Positions 18,424 to 30,908 of a DNA stretch of 64,000 bases are shown piece after piece; the stretch's first letter is position 1; each line of letters begins with the position of its first letter. The stretch is from Actinomycetota bacterium. GTDB lineage: Bacteria > Actinomycetota > Actinomycetes > Nanopelagicales > Nanopelagicaceae. Under the pieces are notes generated by a model. It did no database searches. It was not told where the DNA came from and saw nothing but the letters and a program-made list of their open reading frames with translations. A program made the position numbers and the translations under genes. The stretch is from the NCBI GenBank assembly GCA_026392825.1, contig JAPLBF010000008.1:1-64000 (forward strand), given 5' to 3'.

Positions 18424-19380
18424 CGAAAAGAGTGCGCCAGTTGCTGGGTTTACCGGTAAAGGACCAAGCGCTGCCCTTGCTTGTTTAGCAACCTGACTTA
18501 GTTGTTCGCGTGCTTGGCTTAAGCCATCGTGTGTCCGCAGTGCTCGTAATACTTGCTGAACTGTCTCTTCATCGTGAATCGGCGCGCTCAAAAGACGTTG
18601 CAGATCAGCATCTTCACTCTTGCCAGATGCCATCACATTTAGCGTGACCAAAGTTGGTACGCCTTCACGTAGATCAGTACCAGGAGTTTTACCTGATTGA
18701 TTTGATTCGCTGGCGATATCAATTACATCATCGGCTAATTGGAAGGCGATTCCTATTTGTTCACCGAATTTTGTTAACGTCTCAGTAATTTCACGTGGTG
18801 CACCAGAAAGCAGTCCTCCGAAACGTGCGCTAGTTGCAATTAGTGAGCCGGTCTTATCCCCCACAACGCGCATGTAATGTGCAAGAGGATCTTCTCCGTT
18901 TTGCGGACCTTGCGTCTCCATAATTTGACCAATTACTAAGCGCTCGAATGTGCGCGCCTGTAAACGAACGGCTTCCGGTCCAAGGTCTGCCAATAAATCC
19001 GACGCCTTTGAGAAGAGATAATCGCCAGTCAAAATCGCAATGGTATTTCCCCAGCGATTATTTGCGCTCTCAACGCCGCGACGAAGCGGCGCTTCATCCA
19101 TTACATCATCGTGATAAAGCGTTGCTAAATGTGTTAATTCACAAACTACTGCAGCCGGAATGATTTCTTTGCGAGTACTGTCACCAAAATGCGAAGAAAT
19201 CAACGTTAAAAGTGGGCGTAAGCGTTTGCCGCCAGCAGCAACTAAATGTCGTGAAGTCTCTTCAACAAGTGGGTAATCACCTTTTATATGTTCGCGTAGC
19301 AACTCTTCTACGCCTTGCATGCCGAGAGCTAGATCGGCCTCTAAAGAGGGATCTAGATCGGGAATGCCGAAGGATGACAT
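18391..19380 (-). CDS. Polyprenyl diphosphate synthase (likely menaquinone side chain)
   Basis: LYHDDVMDEAPLRRG and FQLADDVIDIASE Asp-rich motifs; adjacent to the nuo/men region. Confidence 0.92.
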   Translation of the reverse strand: MSSFGIPDLDPSLEADLALGMQGVEELLREHIKGDYPLVEETSRHLVAAGGKRLRPLLTLISSHFGDSTRKEIIPAAVVCELTHLATLYHDDVMDEAPLRRGVESANNRWGNTIAILTGDYLFSKASDLLADLGPEAVRLQARTFERLVIGQIMETQGPQNGEDPLAHYMRVVGDKTGSLIATSARFGGLLSGAPREITETLTKFGEQIGIAFQLADDVIDIASESNQSGKTPGTDLREGVPTLVTLNVMASGKSEDADLQRLLSAPIHDEETVQQVLRALRTHDGLSQAREQLSQVAKQARAALGPLPVNPATGALFSLCDAVIDRSA

Positions 19381-20900
19381 TAGCGAAGGAAGCTGGCGGT
19401 GCTTTGAATGAAGTTAATCAAAGGCGTTGGATAAATTCCGAGTGCGAAAGTCACAACTGCAGAAACAATGATTGTGACCTGTGTGTAAAGAGATGGAATT
19501 ACTACGCTGGTTCCGTCTTCGACTGGATCTTTGAAGAACATTAAAACAATTACGCGAATATAGAAGAAAGCCGCGATCGCCGATGAAAGGACGCCGGTAA
19601 TCAAGATCGCAGTAGATCCACTTTCATACGCTGCAGAGAATATGGAGAACTTTCCAATAAATCCGCTGGTAAGTGGAATACCTGCGAAGGCAAGTAAGAA
19701 TCCGGCAAAAGCAGTTGCTACCCAAGGAGAACGCTTTCCGAGACCGCTCCAACGATTTAAGTCAGTGACTTCGCCTGCTGAATCGCGAACTAAAGTAACA
19801 ATTCCAAAGGCGCCAACCGTGGCAACGCCGTAGGCAAAGAGATAGAAGATTGAGGCATCTAAACCTGACTTGTTCAGCGCAATAACTCCAGATAACAAGA
19901 AGCCAGCGTGCGCGATTGATGAGTAAGCGAGCATTCGCTTTACATCGCGTTGTGCAATCGCAACAAGTGAACCAAAGACCATTGTAATTAAGGCAATCGC
20001 AATTAGGGCTGGACGCCATTGGTAGAGCGCTTCAGCGAATGAGACGTAGAAAATTCTGAGCATTGCGCCAAATGCCGCCACTTTTGTAGCCGCTGCCATA
20101 AACGCTGTTACGGCCGTTGGTGCACCTTGGTAAACATCTGGAGACCAAGCGTGGAAAGGCACAGCTCCCACTTTAAAGAGCAGACCAATAGAGAGAAATG
20201 CGATTCCGAGAAGGAGATAAATATCGTTACCTGTGCCACCAACTACTGCTGCATGAATGCCAGCCAATGTAGTTGAAGCGGAATAACCGTAGAGATATGC
20301 AATACCCATCAAGAAGAATGCAGAAGAAAATGCGCCGAGCAAGAAGTACTTAAGCGCTGCTTCTTGTGACATCAAACGGCGACGACGTGAAAGGCCTGCT
20401 AATAAGTAAAGTGGAAGTGAGAGCACTTCTAGTGCAACGAAGAGCGTTATGAGATCGGTTGCTACTGGGAAGAGCATCATTCCAGCTACTGCAAAGAGGG
20501 TAAGCGGATAAATCTCAGTGACTCTTAAATCTTTCTGCAAAGAAGCGCGCTCTTCATCGGAACCAGGAAGAGCTGATGCGAGTGCCGTGAAATTCTCCTG
20601 ATCAGCAAGTAACAGAACTGCAATGATTGAAATCACCAAAATTGACGCCTGCAGCAACATACCCGCGCCATCGAAGGTCACCGATTCCATCGCAGCAGTT
20701 GTTGAGGCGCTATTTCGGACGCGGATTAAAGAAGCAAGTGAGAGAACGAGCGCAGTTAAAGTGATGAATAGTTGTGAGTTTGCTCGGGCTGAGCGAGGTG
20801 CGAAGGCTTCAATTAGTACGCCAATAAGTGCACCAGCTAGAACAATCAGCATTGGAGCAAGAATTGCATATTCAAGAGTTGGCGATATGAAAGTAATCAT
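19380..20900 (-). CDS. nuoN: NADH-quinone oxidoreductase subunit N
   Basis: Proton-translocating antiporter-like subunit, operon-terminal position. Confidence 0.95.
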   Translation of the reverse strand: MITFISPTLEYAILAPMLIVLAGALIGVLIEAFAPRSARANSQLFITLTALVLSLASLIRVRNSASTTAAMESVTFDGAGMLLQASILVISIIAVLLLADQENFTALASALPGSDEERASLQKDLRVTEIYPLTLFAVAGMMLFPVATDLITLFVALEVLSLPLYLLAGLSRRRRLMSQEAALKYFLLGAFSSAFFLMGIAYLYGYSASTTLAGIHAAVVGGTGNDIYLLLGIAFLSIGLLFKVGAVPFHAWSPDVYQGAPTAVTAFMAAATKVAAFGAMLRIFYVSFAEALYQWRPALIAIALITMVFGSLVAIAQRDVKRMLAYSSIAHAGFLLSGVIALNKSGLDASIFYLFAYGVATVGAFGIVTLVRDSAGEVTDLNRWSGLGKRSPWVATAFAGFLLAFAGIPLTSGFIGKFSIFSAAYESGSTAILITGVLSSAIAAFFYIRVIVLMFFKDPVEDGTSVVIPSLYTQVTIIVSAVVTFALGIYPTPLINFIQSTASFLR

Positions 20901-22447
20901 TATTTGCCCTCACTATTTGTTGGAGCAGGATCGGTAAATCCTTGTTGTGAAATTACAGTGGTTGCGGCTGGATTAATAATGTTCAGCAGTGGAGAAGGAT
21001 AGAAACCTAGAGCCACGATTATCGCAATAACTGGAGCGATCGCCACTTTCTCGCGCAATGTGAGATCAGGTAAGTTCTCATTTCCAGGAGTCGTTGGACC
21101 GTGCAATGCACGCTGAACTGGAATCAAAATATAGAGTGCAGCCAGAACAATTCCGAATGTGGCAATTACTGCAGCAACTGGATAACGAGTAAAGGTACCG
21201 ACTAGAACTAAGAATTCGCTCACAAAACTGGAGAGACCAGGAAGTGCCAAGCTGGATAACCCTGCAATAAAGAAAGACCAAGCCATTATTGGAGTTACTC
21301 GTTGCAAGCCACCAAAATCTGAAATGGTTGAAGATTTGCGACGCAAGATCATAAAGCCAGCAACCAAGAAGAGTGCTGCCGTTGAGAATCCGTGGTTAAA
21401 CATATAGAGAGTTGCGCCAGAAAGTCCTTGTGTAGTCATCGCAAAGATTCCCATAGTGATGAAACCGAAGTGGGAAATTGAAGTGTAGGCAATCAGGCGT
21501 TTAATATCTTTCGCGCCAATTGCTAAGAACGCTCCATAAAGAATTGAGATCACGGCAAGAGTAATAATCAGTGGCGTAAAGGTTTTGCTCGCCTCTGGAA
21601 ATAGTGTGAGGCAGTAACGGATCATTCCAAATGTTCCGACTTTATCGAGCACGCCCAGTAGCAATACTGATGTGCCTGGTGTTGCTGACTTTGCTGCATC
21701 AGGAAGCCAGGTGTGCATCGGCCAAAGTGGGGCTTTGATGGCAAAGGCGATAAAGAAGCCAAGGAATAAGACGTTCTCCATCATTGGAGTAATAACTGTA
21801 TGGAGTCCAGCAAGAGTTGTTATATCGAAGGTTCGGTTACCGTAACGCGTTGACATAACAAAGATGCCGACAATTGATGCCAACATTAAGAGACCGCCGA
21901 AAAGGCTGTAGAGCAAGAATTTAACTGCAGCTGCTGCGCGTTCGCCGGAGCCAAATCCACCGATTAGGAAGTAGACCGGAACCAACATCGCCTCAAAGAA
22001 GACGTAGAACAAGAAGACATCGGTAGATGCAAATACACCGATCATCATTGTTTCTAGAACGAGAATTAGCGAGTAGAAAGTTTTAGCGCTCCAACGTCCG
22101 CCTTCGGATTCATTCCATCCGGCAATGACGACTATCGGTGTTAAGAGCACTGACATCAGAATTAGAACAAGAGCGATTCCGTCAACGCCAAGTGCGTAGT
22201 TAATGCCAAAAGCTGGAATCCAAGGCCGTGATTCCACAAACTGGAATCCAGGTGTGTTGAAATCAAAGTTGATGGTCATCAGAATTCCAACGACTGCAAC
22301 TAATACTGTCGTTGCAAGTGCGATCTGCTTAGTCAACAAAACATTACCCTTTGGGATAAATGCCAACGCTGCGGTACCAAGTAAAGGCAACAACATTGAA
22401 AGCGTTAACCAGTTCATGTTTGCAAGGTTCATTGTGTAACCACCCAA
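20900..22447 (-). CDS. nuoM: NADH-quinone oxidoreductase subunit M
   Basis: [24 protein letters not shown]-like motif ([11 protein letters not shown]) and operon position. Confidence 0.96.
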   Translation of the reverse strand: MGGYTMNLANMNWLTLSMLLPLLGTAALAFIPKGNVLLTKQIALATTVLVAVVGILMTINFDFNTPGFQFVESRPWIPAFGINYALGVDGIALVLILMSVLLTPIVVIAGWNESEGGRWSAKTFYSLILVLETMMIGVFASTDVFLFYVFFEAMLVPVYFLIGGFGSGERAAAAVKFLLYSLFGGLLMLASIVGIFVMSTRYGNRTFDITTLAGLHTVITPMMENVLFLGFFIAFAIKAPLWPMHTWLPDAAKSATPGTSVLLLGVLDKVGTFGMIRYCLTLFPEASKTFTPLIITLAVISILYGAFLAIGAKDIKRLIAYTSISHFGFITMGIFAMTTQGLSGATLYMFNHGFSTAALFLVAGFMILRRKSSTISDFGGLQRVTPIMAWSFFIAGLSSLALPGLSSFVSEFLVLVGTFTRYPVAAVIATFGIVLAALYILIPVQRALHGPTTPGNENLPDLTLREKVAIAPVIAIIVALGFYPSPLLNIINPAATTVISQQGFTDPAPTNSEGK

Positions 22448-24318
22448 ATTGCTGCGATCAGCGCTGCTGCACCAACCAGAATTAACGCTGCATAGCTACG
22501 GACAAATCCAGTTTGAGATTTACGTAGTGATGAACCAGAACCGATCGCCATCTGACCGATTCCTCGAACTGCACCATCAATGACGCTTTGATCAATTTTC
22601 ACAAGTGCAGATGTGATCGCTTGTCCAGGACGCATAAAGAGCGCTTCATTTATCTCATCTTGCAGCAAATCACGACGGGCGAAGTGCGTAAATTCAGTAA
22701 CATTTTCAGGTGCCACAGAATCAACCTCAGAGAGTTGATACTTAACAACCGCGATTGCAACGCCAATCGCAACCATTGTTAAGGCCAGTCCAGAAACAAC
22801 GATTGGAGGCAATAGTTCTGAGTGTTCTCCAGGTTTTGCAAAGAGCGGTTCAAGCCAATGTTTGAAAGCTTTTCCTTGATGGAGCAAGTAGCCCGATATA
22901 ACCGAACCAACTGCGAGAATAGCCATTGGAATCCACATTAAAGCCGGTGACTCGTGCGGGCGCTGATTATCGTCCCAGCGCTTTGGGCTAGTGAAAGTTA
23001 AAATCATTACACGCGTCATATAGAACGCAGTGATTCCTGCACCTAACAGCGCGGTGCCACCCAAAAGAATTCCCTTTACTCCGCCGGCGTTAAGTGCGGT
23101 TTCAATCAACATATCTTTTGAGTAGAAACCAGCAAATGGTGGAACGCCGATAATCGCTAGATAACCGAGTCCGAAAGTAACAAAGGTAATTGGCATAAAT
23201 TTTCGAAGTGCGCCGTACTTGCGCATATTCACTTCATCATTCATTCCGTGCATAACCGAACCTGCACCAAGGAACATTCCGGCTTTAAAGAAGCCGTGAG
23301 TAATCAAGTGCATAATTGCATATGCATAACCAGCAGGTCCGAGGCCAGCGCCCAAAATCATGTAACCAATTTGCGACATAGTTGAAGCAGCGAGTGCTTT
23401 CTTAATGTCATCTTTTGCTGTACCAATTAGCGCACCAAATATCAAAGTAATTGCACCGATGATCGCGACTAAGAGCTGCGCATTTGGGGCGGCGTCAAAT
23501 ACAAAGTTAGAGCGAACAATTAAGTAAACACCGGCAGTAACCATTGTCGCTGCGTGGATAAGTGCTGAAACTGGAGTCGGACCGGCCATCGCATCTCCGA
23601 GCCAGGCTTGCAATGGGAATTGCGCAGATTTACCAACTGCTGCGATTAACAACATAATTCCGAGTGCAGTCATAGTTGCTTCAGAAGCAAACTCTGCTTT
23701 TTCCTTGACTCCGCTGAATGAAACTGTTCCGAGGCTGGCAAAGGCGATCATGATCGCAAAGGAAAGGCCCATATCGCCGATTCGGTTCATAACAAAGGCT
23801 TTTTTAGAGGCCGTTGCGTAAGCCGCTTTCTGATTCCAGAAACCAATTAATAGGTATGAAGCAAGGCCCACGCCTTCCCAGCCCACATAAAGATTTAAGT
23901 AAGAGTCACCAAGAACGAGCAACAACATCGCGGCAATAAAGAGATTTAAATAGGCAAAGAAGCGGCGGCGATCAGGATCGTGAGCCATATAGGAGATTGA
24001 GTAAATATGGATCAGAGTTCCTACGCCGGTAATGAGCAGAACGAAAGAGATCGAGAGTTGATCAAGCAGTAAAGATGCATCGACGTTAAAGGAACCAACG
24101 CTAATCCAAGTAAACAACTTCTGGGTTACTGGGCGTGATTCGACATCGCGACCCAACATTTGTGAGAGTTGGAATAATCCGACCGCAAATGATCCTGCAG
24201 AAAGTGCGGTTGCAAGTAAATGTCCCCACTTATCCGCACGACGACCTAGGAGAAGTAGAGAAACTGCACCAAATAGTGGGAGCGCGATTAAATAAACAAG
24301 TCCGCTGTTAGTAACCAT
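22429..24318 (-). CDS. nuoL: NADH-quinone oxidoreductase subunit L
   Basis: [36 protein letters not shown]. Confidence 0.97.
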   Translation of the reverse strand: MVTNSGLVYLIALPLFGAVSLLLLGRRADKWGHLLATALSAGSFAVGLFQLSQMLGRDVESRPVTQKLFTWISVGSFNVDASLLLDQLSISFVLLITGVGTLIHIYSISYMAHDPDRRRFFAYLNLFIAAMLLLVLGDSYLNLYVGWEGVGLASYLLIGFWNQKAAYATASKKAFVMNRIGDMGLSFAIMIAFASLGTVSFSGVKEKAEFASEATMTALGIMLLIAAVGKSAQFPLQAWLGDAMAGPTPVSALIHAATMVTAGVYLIVRSNFVFDAAPNAQLLVAIIGAITLIFGALIGTAKDDIKKALAASTMSQIGYMILGAGLGPAGYAYAIMHLITHGFFKAGMFLGAGSVMHGMNDEVNMRKYGALRKFMPITFVTFGLGYLAIIGVPPFAGFYSKDMLIETALNAGGVKGILLGGTALLGAGITAFYMTRVMILTFTSPKRWDDNQRPHESPALMWIPMAILAVGSVISGYLLHQGKAFKHWLEPLFAKPGEHSELLPPIVVSGLALTMVAIGVAIAVVKYQLSEVDSVAPENVTEFTHFARRDLLQDEINEALFMRPGQAITSALVKIDQSVIDGAVRGIGQMAIGSGSSLRKSQTGFVRSYAALILVGAAALIAAIWVVTQ

Positions 24319-24320
24319 GA

Positions 24321-24620
24321 TTATCGCTTCAACAAACTTGCGTCATCAATTGATGCTGATCGACGGGAACGGTAAATCGTCACAATAATGGCTAGCCCCA
24401 CAACAACTTCGCAGGCAGCGACAACCATTGTAAAGAATGCGACTACTTGTCCATCAAGGGTTCCGTTGATTCTGGAAAAAGTAACTAGAGATAAATTCGC
24501 GGCATTAAGCATGAGTTCAATGCACATAAAGACAACGATCGCGTTGCGACGAACAACAACCCCGACTGCGCCAATGGTAAACAAGATTGCAGAGAGGTAG
24601 AGGTAATTATTGATATCCAT
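24321..24620 (-). CDS. nuoK: NADH-quinone oxidoreductase subunit K
   Basis: [21 protein letters not shown]. Confidence 0.97.
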   Translation of the reverse strand: MDINNYLYLSAILFTIGAVGVVVRRNAIVVFMCIELMLNAANLSLVTFSRINGTLDGQVVAFFTMVVAACEVVVGLAIIVTIYRSRRSASIDDASLLKR

Positions 24621-25399
24621 TACTTCTCCTCCTTAACCGTGGTGTCGACGTTGTCGAGCTGGAACTGACTAGAGTCGATAACATCACCGCGCGCTTTAAG
24701 AGTTGCTGAAATCGAAGATGGTGCAGGTGTTCCATCTGGCAGAAGCGCAGGAACATCAACTGCGTTGTGGCGTGCAAATACTCCAGGTCCAGGTAAACCA
24801 GCGGCGCCAGCGAGTGAACCGCTGCGGAAGCGATTTACCGCTTGTTCGCGCTGAGTTGGCCGGACATTTGAGCGTTGGTGATGCGCAAGAACCATTGCAC
24901 CTATCGCTGCCGTAATTAAAAGTGCAGAGACAACTTCAAATGGCCAAACATATTTCGAGAAGAGAAGAACGGCGATCCCTTGCACGTTGCCGGGTCCATT
25001 AGCCTCTGCTAGCCCAACTGGTTCGCGTCCCAAGGTTGCGTGTCCCAGAAGTGAAACTAAAAGTCCACCGAAGCCGAGTGCGGCTGTGATTGCAATTGGG
25101 CGCAGGCCGGAAATTGTTTCGGTGAGTGAATCGGACGAATCAACGCCTACCAACATAAGAATAAAGAGGAAGAGCATCATTACCGCACCGGTGTAGACAA
25201 TAATTTGAACGATGCCAAGGAAGACAGCATCTTGGGCGATATAGAAAATTGCCAAGGTGATCATTACCCAAGCAAGTAAAAGTGCGGAGTGAACTGCTTT
25301 CTTAACTAATAACATTCCAAGTGCTGCAATTACAGAAAGTGGAGCCAAGACCCAGAATAGAGCTGCCTCTGGTGCTTGAATTGTTAGCAACGGTTCCAT
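24620..25399 (-). CDS. nuoJ: NADH-quinone oxidoreductase subunit J
   Basis: [25 protein letters not shown]. Confidence 0.96.
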   Translation of the reverse strand: MEPLLTIQAPEAALFWVLAPLSVIAALGMLLVKKAVHSALLLAWVMITLAIFYIAQDAVFLGIVQIIVYTGAVMMLFLFILMLVGVDSSDSLTETISGLRPIAITAALGFGGLLVSLLGHATLGREPVGLAEANGPGNVQGIAVLLFSKYVWPFEVVSALLITAAIGAMVLAHHQRSNVRPTQREQAVNRFRSGSLAGAAGLPGPGVFARHNAVDVPALLPDGTPAPSSISATLKARGDVIDSSQFQLDNVDTTVKEEK

Positions 25400-26025
25400 T
25401 ACTTAGCCTCCTGCGAAGGATGAGCTTCCGTAACATCACCGTTGTAATAATTTGTATCAGTCATACCTGGATACATTGGGTGTGGAGGCGGAACCATTCC
25501 TGCGCGAAGTGGACCAAGCAAATCATCTTTTTCGAAGATCAATTTTCCGCGAGTTGAATCTGCGAGTTCATATTCATTTGTCATTGTCAGCGCGCGAGTT
25601 GGGCAAGCTTCAATGCAAAGTCCGCAGAAAACACAACGCAGGTAATTGATCTGATAAACCTTGCCGTAACGCTCTCCCGGTGACATTTGGTGATCAGGAG
25701 TGTTGTCGGCGCCTTCAACATAAATTGCATCTGCTGGGCATGCCCATGCACAAAGTTCGCAACCAATACATTTTTCTAGACCATCTGGGTGGCGATTTAA
25801 CTGATGGCGTCCGTGGAAGCGCTCAGCAGTTGGCTCTTTCACTTCCGGGTACTGAACCGTGTTCACCTTTTTAAACATAGTGATGAAGGTGACCCAGAAG
25901 CCCTGTAATTGCGCCCAGAAACTCTTAGCTCCTGGCTGGTCTACCTTTTCGTATGCAACTGAAGTGATATCTACATCGTTTGAGATATGCGGTTGCACTG
26001 AATTTGATTCGTTCTGATCAGCCAC
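25399..26025 (-). CDS. nuoI: NADH-quinone oxidoreductase subunit I (2x[4Fe-4S])
   Basis: [20 protein letters not shown] and [16 protein letters not shown]. Confidence 0.98.
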   Translation of the reverse strand: MADQNESNSVQPHISNDVDITSVAYEKVDQPGAKSFWAQLQGFWVTFITMFKKVNTVQYPEVKEPTAERFHGRHQLNRHPDGLEKCIGCELCAWACPADAIYVEGADNTPDHQMSPGERYGKVYQINYLRCVFCGLCIEACPTRALTMTNEYELADSTRGKLIFEKDDLLGPLRAGMVPPPHPMYPGMTDTNYYNGDVTEAHPSQEAK

Positions 26026-27262
26026 GATCGCCTCCTTGGTTAGAAACGTTGATGGTTGTTATTTCAGATGGAAGTGACGGTACTGCGAAGTTTGGCTCTG
26101 CCGCCTCTGGATGAACTACAGAATCGCGCTTCTTCTTTGAACTTTCAAATGCCGTTGAAATTGCAAGAACGATTAGTACGACAACTCCGGCGAATGCGAA
26201 GGTAACGGGACGTGATTGGCTAGTTGTTGAAATTAAACGCAAGGTGGCGACAACCAAGATCCAAAGAAGTGAAACTGGAATCAAAACCTTCCAACCAAAT
26301 TGCATGAACTGGTCATAACGCAAACGCGGCAGCGTGCCGCGTAACCAGACGAAGATAAAGAAGAAGAAGAGAACTTTTATAAAGAACCAAATTAGCGTGA
26401 ACCAACCGCCGAGCCATTGTTCAGTAAAGCCAAGGCCTGGGATCGCGTGATATCCACCGAGGAACAAAGTTGTGGCAAGGGCAGATACAGCGATGATGTT
26501 TACGTATTCTGCCAAGAAGAAGAGCGCGAACTTAAGTGAGGAATATTCAGTGTGGAATCCACCAACTAGTTCGCCTTCAGCTTCAGCTAAATCAAATGGT
26601 GCGCGGTTAGTTTCACCAACCATTGAAATTGCATAAATTACAAATGATGGGAAGAGAACCAGGCCGTACCACCAGGTATCTTGTTGGGCTTGCACAATGC
26701 TGGAAGTAGACATCGATCCGGAGTAGATAAAGACTGAAACAAGGGAAAGTCCCATTGCGATTTCATAGGAAATAACCTGCGCGCTAGAGCGCAATCCGCC
26801 AAGCAGCGGATAAGTAGAACCTGATGACCAACCAGCTAAAACGATTCCATAAACACCAACGGAAGCGGTCGCTAATACATAAAGAACGCCGACTGGAATA
26901 TCAGTTAATTGCATAACTGTCTCTTCGCCGAAGAAGTTAACCGGACCAGTCATTGGCATAACCGCGAAGGCCATAAATGCAGCGGTGGCGCTGATAATTG
27001 GAGCAATAACGAATACGACTTTATCTGCCGCCGCTGGAATCAAATCTTCTTTAAGGGCGAGCTTCACACCATCAGCGAGTGCTTGGATCAGACCAAACTT
27101 GCCGACGCGGTTTGGGCCCACGCGCATTTGCATGCGCGCAACGAGACGACGCTCGCCCCAAACAGACATGATTGTTAAAACAACGCAGACGGCAAAAACG
27201 ATCACAGCTTTGAGGGTAATAATCCAACCTGGATCATCTAGCAATAACAATGCGTTACTCAT
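26018..27262 (-). CDS. nuoH: NADH-quinone oxidoreductase subunit H
   Basis: [48 protein letters not shown]. Confidence 0.98.
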   Translation of the reverse strand: MSNALLLLDDPGWIITLKAVIVFAVCVVLTIMSVWGERRLVARMQMRVGPNRVGKFGLIQALADGVKLALKEDLIPAAADKVVFVIAPIISATAAFMAFAVMPMTGPVNFFGEETVMQLTDIPVGVLYVLATASVGVYGIVLAGWSSGSTYPLLGGLRSSAQVISYEIAMGLSLVSVFIYSGSMSTSSIVQAQQDTWWYGLVLFPSFVIYAISMVGETNRAPFDLAEAEGELVGGFHTEYSSLKFALFFLAEYVNIIAVSALATTLFLGGYHAIPGLGFTEQWLGGWFTLIWFFIKVLFFFFIFVWLRGTLPRLRYDQFMQFGWKVLIPVSLLWILVVATLRLISTTSQSRPVTFAFAGVVVLIVLAISTAFESSKKKRDSVVHPEAAEPNFAVPSLPSEITTINVSNQGGDRG

Positions 27263-29628
27263 GCCTTCACCACCGTTACTATATCGCCGTGCACTGCATT
27301 GAGTGAAATCAAGGTTTGGGTACCGAATGAATTACGTGGCACCCAGACTGCATCATCGTGAATATCTTCAACGAGTGCGGGAAGTGAAATTGCGCCGTGG
27401 CCATTTGAAACGCGAAGGATGTCGCCATCTTTAACGCCAAGTGATTCGGCACGCTTTGGAGAAATCACGGCTACTGATTTACGTGCAGTGCCGGCCAAGT
27501 TTGCTTCACCTTTTTGCATTGTTCCGAGATCAAGCAAACGGCGCCAAGAGTTAAGTAGCGCTTCATTGCCAGAAATTTTCTGAGCACCTGGTGCAGTAAC
27601 AGATGCGAAGTTAGCGCGTGCACCATCCCATTTACCAAGAGATGCAATTTCACGTGCTGCTTGTGTAACAGTGCCGAGCATTATGGATTCGCCCATTTGA
27701 TCTGCAACTGCAGAAAGAATACGAAGATCAGAACGGTTTAGTGAATCAGAAACCGCAGAATCAAAAGCACGTGGACGGCCTTCCCAATTAAGGAATGATC
27801 CAGATTTTTCGGTAATTGCAGCAACTGGCAGAACTACATCGGCAAGATCAGTAACTGCCGAAGGTGCAATTTCTAGTGAGACAACAAAAGATTTCTTAAG
27901 CGCGGCAAGTACTTCAGCGCTATTAACCATATCAAGCGGATCTACGCCACCGACGACAACAGCATCAAGGCTTCCAGAGTTAAGTGCTTCAACAATTTCA
28001 GATGTTGTACGACCTGGATTTGTTGGAAGATTAGATACGCCCCAAAGTGTTGCGATATCCACGCGGGCTGCGGCATCAGATACCGGGCGACCACCCGGAA
28101 GAAGTGCGCCAAGTGCGCCTGCTTCGAGTGCTCCGCGCTCACCGGCACGACGTGGAATCCAAGCGATCTTCGCGCCTGACTTATCACTCAACTGTGCAAC
28201 AGCAGATAACAAACCAGTTGATTCAGATGCGCGTTCGCCGACCAAAATAATTGATTTAGCGGTGAGTGAAAGTGCGGCAACTGCTGCGCTTTCCGCACCT
28301 GGTGCAACTTTTATAAATTCAGCCTTTAACTTATCGACACCGATTGAAAGTTTTGTTGCAACGGCGCTTACCTTTAGTGCGCGCTTACGAACTTGCTTAT
28401 TGATTCGCAAGAAGACAATTGGTGACTCTTCTTCTGGTTCAAATCCAACAAGCACAACGTGGTCTGCCACATCAATATCGCGGTAAGTAGTTGTTGAGCC
28501 AACAACCTTCGCGGATAGGAAATTACGTTCTTCATCCGTTGTTACACGCGCACGGAAATCAATATCGTTTGTGCCAAGTGCAATTCGAGCGAATTTGCTG
28601 TAACCGTAGGCATCTTCAGTTGTTGCGCGTCCACCTACGAGCACAGCAGCGCGCTTACCCTTTAGCCCGGCCGCTGCAGCAGCCAGTGCTTCTGGCCAAG
28701 ATGCTGGTGCAAGAACACCATCTGCGCCACGAACAAGTGGAGTTGTCAGACGATCAACAGCTGTTACATATTTAAATGCCCAACGACCTTTATCGCAGTT
28801 CCACTCTTCGTTAACCGCTGCATCATCACCAGCAAGGCGACGTAAAGTCTTACCGCGGCGAACATCGGTGCGCATATCGCAACCTGATGCACAGTGCTCG
28901 CACGCAGATGGAGTCGAAACTAAATCGAATGGACGTGCGCGGAAGCGGTAAGTCGCGCCAGTGAGTGCACCAACCGGACAGATCTGCACAGTGTTGCCAG
29001 AGAAATAAGATTCAAACGGTTGGTTCTCGTAAATTCCAACTTGTTGCAGCGCACCGCGTTCGTTGAGAGTGATAAATGGATCGCCGGCAATTTGATCGGA
29101 GAAGCGAGTACAACGTGCGCAAAGCACGCAACGCTCACGATCAAGAAGAACTTGTGAAGAGATCGCAACTGGCTTCTCAAATGTGCGCTTTACGCCTTCA
29201 AAACGAGTCTCGCCATTACCGGTGCTCATCGCTTGGTTCTGCAATGGACACTCGCCGCCCTTATCGCAAACTGGGCAATCAAGTGGGTGGTTAACGAGCA
29301 AAAGTTCCATCACACCGCGTTGCGCTTTTTCAGCAACGGCAGATGTCAATTGTGTTTTAACAATCATGTTTGGTTCAACTGGAATCGTGCAAGATGCCTG
29401 TGGTTTAGGAAAAGCGCGGCCATTGATTTCGATATCAACTAAGCATTGGCGACAAGCACCGACTGGATCAAGAAGTGGGTGATCACAAAAACGTGGAATT
29501 TGAATTCCTAGTTTTTCAGCGGCGCGAATAACCAAGGTTCCTTTTGGAACGCTAACTTCAAAACCGTCGATCACAACGGTAATTAGTTCTACCGCTTGCG
29601 CTGTTGGGTTCTCTTGAGTCGTTGTCAT
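27259..29628 (-). CDS. nuoG: NADH-quinone oxidoreductase subunit G
   Basis: 2Fe-2S N-term FCDHPLLDPVGACRQCLVDI, molybdopterin-oxidoreductase-like C-term. Confidence 0.97.
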   Translation of the reverse strand: MTTTQENPTAQAVELITVVIDGFEVSVPKGTLVIRAAEKLGIQIPRFCDHPLLDPVGACRQCLVDIEINGRAFPKPQASCTIPVEPNMIVKTQLTSAVAEKAQRGVMELLLVNHPLDCPVCDKGGECPLQNQAMSTGNGETRFEGVKRTFEKPVAISSQVLLDRERCVLCARCTRFSDQIAGDPFITLNERGALQQVGIYENQPFESYFSGNTVQICPVGALTGATYRFRARPFDLVSTPSACEHCASGCDMRTDVRRGKTLRRLAGDDAAVNEEWNCDKGRWAFKYVTAVDRLTTPLVRGADGVLAPASWPEALAAAAAGLKGKRAAVLVGGRATTEDAYGYSKFARIALGTNDIDFRARVTTDEERNFLSAKVVGSTTTYRDIDVADHVVLVGFEPEEESPIVFLRINKQVRKRALKVSAVATKLSIGVDKLKAEFIKVAPGAESAAVAALSLTAKSIILVGERASESTGLLSAVAQLSDKSGAKIAWIPRRAGERGALEAGALGALLPGGRPVSDAAARVDIATLWGVSNLPTNPGRTTSEIVEALNSGSLDAVVVGGVDPLDMVNSAEVLAALKKSFVVSLEIAPSAVTDLADVVLPVAAITEKSGSFLNWEGRPRAFDSAVSDSLNRSDLRILSAVADQMGESIMLGTVTQAAREIASLGKWDGARANFASVTAPGAQKISGNEALLNSWRRLLDLGTMQKGEANLAGTARKSVAVISPKRAESLGVKDGDILRVSNGHGAISLPALVEDIHDDAVWVPRNSFGTQTLISLNAVHGDIVTVVKA

Positions 29629-30908
29629 TATGCGTTCGCTCCAGAAAACAGTGTGGATTTCACCGGATCGAATGGGCAGCCACCGTTTGTTAGGTGAGCA
29701 ATGTATTCGTCGCGGAAATATTTAATTGACGATGTGATCGGGCTAGTTGCGCCATCACCTAGTGCGCAGAAAGAACGTCCCATGATGTTGTCGCAGAGAT
29801 CAAGTAACTTAGCTAGATCATCTTCGGTACCAACGCCATTTTCAAGATCGCGCAGAATTTGTACCAACCACCAAGTGCCCTCACGACAAGGTGTGCACTT
29901 ACCGCAAGATTCGTGCTTATAAAATTCTGTCCAACGCAATACTGCGCGAACCACACAAGTGGTTTCATCAAAAATTTGTAGCGCTTTTGTACCGAGCATT
30001 GATCCGGCTGCAGAAACACCTTCGTAATCAAGCGGTGTATCTAAATGCGCATCAGTAAATAACGGTGTTGAAGAACCACCGGGTGTCCAGAACTTTAACT
30101 TGTGACCGGCGCGGACTCCGCCTGATAGTTCAAGAATTTCGCGCAGGGTAATTCCAAGAGGTGCTTCAAATTGACCAGGGTTTGTAACGTGGCCGGAGAG
30201 TGAATAAAGAGTGGTGCCCTTTGATTTTTCAGTACCCATTGACTGGTACCACTCGGCGCCGTTGGCAACAATTGCCGGAACCGATGCAATTGATTCAACG
30301 TTATTTACAACAGTTGGTCGCGCATAAAGTCCTGCGATCGCCGGAAATGGTGGACGAAGTCTTGGTTGACCGCGGAAACCTTCGAGTGAATCAAGGAGCG
30401 CAGTTTCTTCACCGCAGATATATGCGCCAGCACCAACGTGCAGCACTACATCAATACCTTTACCAAGGTGTCCGGCTTTGTAGGCATCTTCAATCGCTTG
30501 GTTTAAACGGCGAACAACGTGGGTTACTTCACCGCGGATATAAATAAAAGCGTGCTTTGCGCGAATTGCGTGACAGGCGATTATGCAACCTTCAATTAAA
30601 ACGTGTGGGTTAGCCATCAAGAGCGGCGTATCTTTACAAGTTCCTGGCTCTGATTCGTCAGCATTTACAACTAGGTAATGATCTTTCTCATCACCTTGTG
30701 GGATAAAGCCCCACTTCATTCCAGTTGGGAATCCTGCTCCGCCGCGACCGCGAAGTCCAGAATCTTTTACAAGTTGAATAACCGCATCGGGATCCATAGC
30801 AAGAGCTTTCGCTGAAGCTTGGTATCCACCGTGACGTGTGTATGCCGCAATTGTGAATGAATCTTTCTCATCCCAATGAGCCGAAAGTACTGGAGCTAGC
30901 TTTGTCAT
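29628..30908 (-). CDS. nuoF: NADH-quinone oxidoreductase subunit F
   Basis: SGLRGRGGAGFPTGMKW, GAGAYICGEETALLDSLEG, ESCGKCTPCREGT. Confidence 0.98.
   Translation of the reverse strand: MTKLAPVLSAHWDEKDSFTIAAYTRHGGYQASAKALAMDPDAVIQLVKDSGLRGRGGAGFPTGMKWGFIPQGDEKDHYLVVNADESEPGTCKDTPLLMANPHVLIEGCIIACHAIRAKHAFIYIRGEVTHVVRRLNQAIEDAYKAGHLGKGIDVVLHVGAGAYICGEETALLDSLEGFRGQPRLRPPFPAIAGLYARPTVVNNVESIASVPAIVANGAEWYQSMGTEKSKGTTLYSLSGHVTNPGQFEAPLGITLREILELSGGVRAGHKLKFWTPGGSSTPLFTDAHLDTPLDYEGVSAAGSMLGTKALQIFDETTCVVRAVLRWTEFYKHESCGKCTPCREGTWWLVQILRDLENGVGTEDDLAKLLDLCDNIMGRSFCALGDGATSPITSSIKYFRDEYIAHLTNGGCPFDPVKSTLFSGANA

Noticed and set aside
27942-29482. Many 60-110 aa ORFs antisense or out of frame to nuoG and other nuo genes
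   Set aside because: They lie wholly inside confidently assigned coding genes and have low-complexity, biased composition typical of shadow ORFs.
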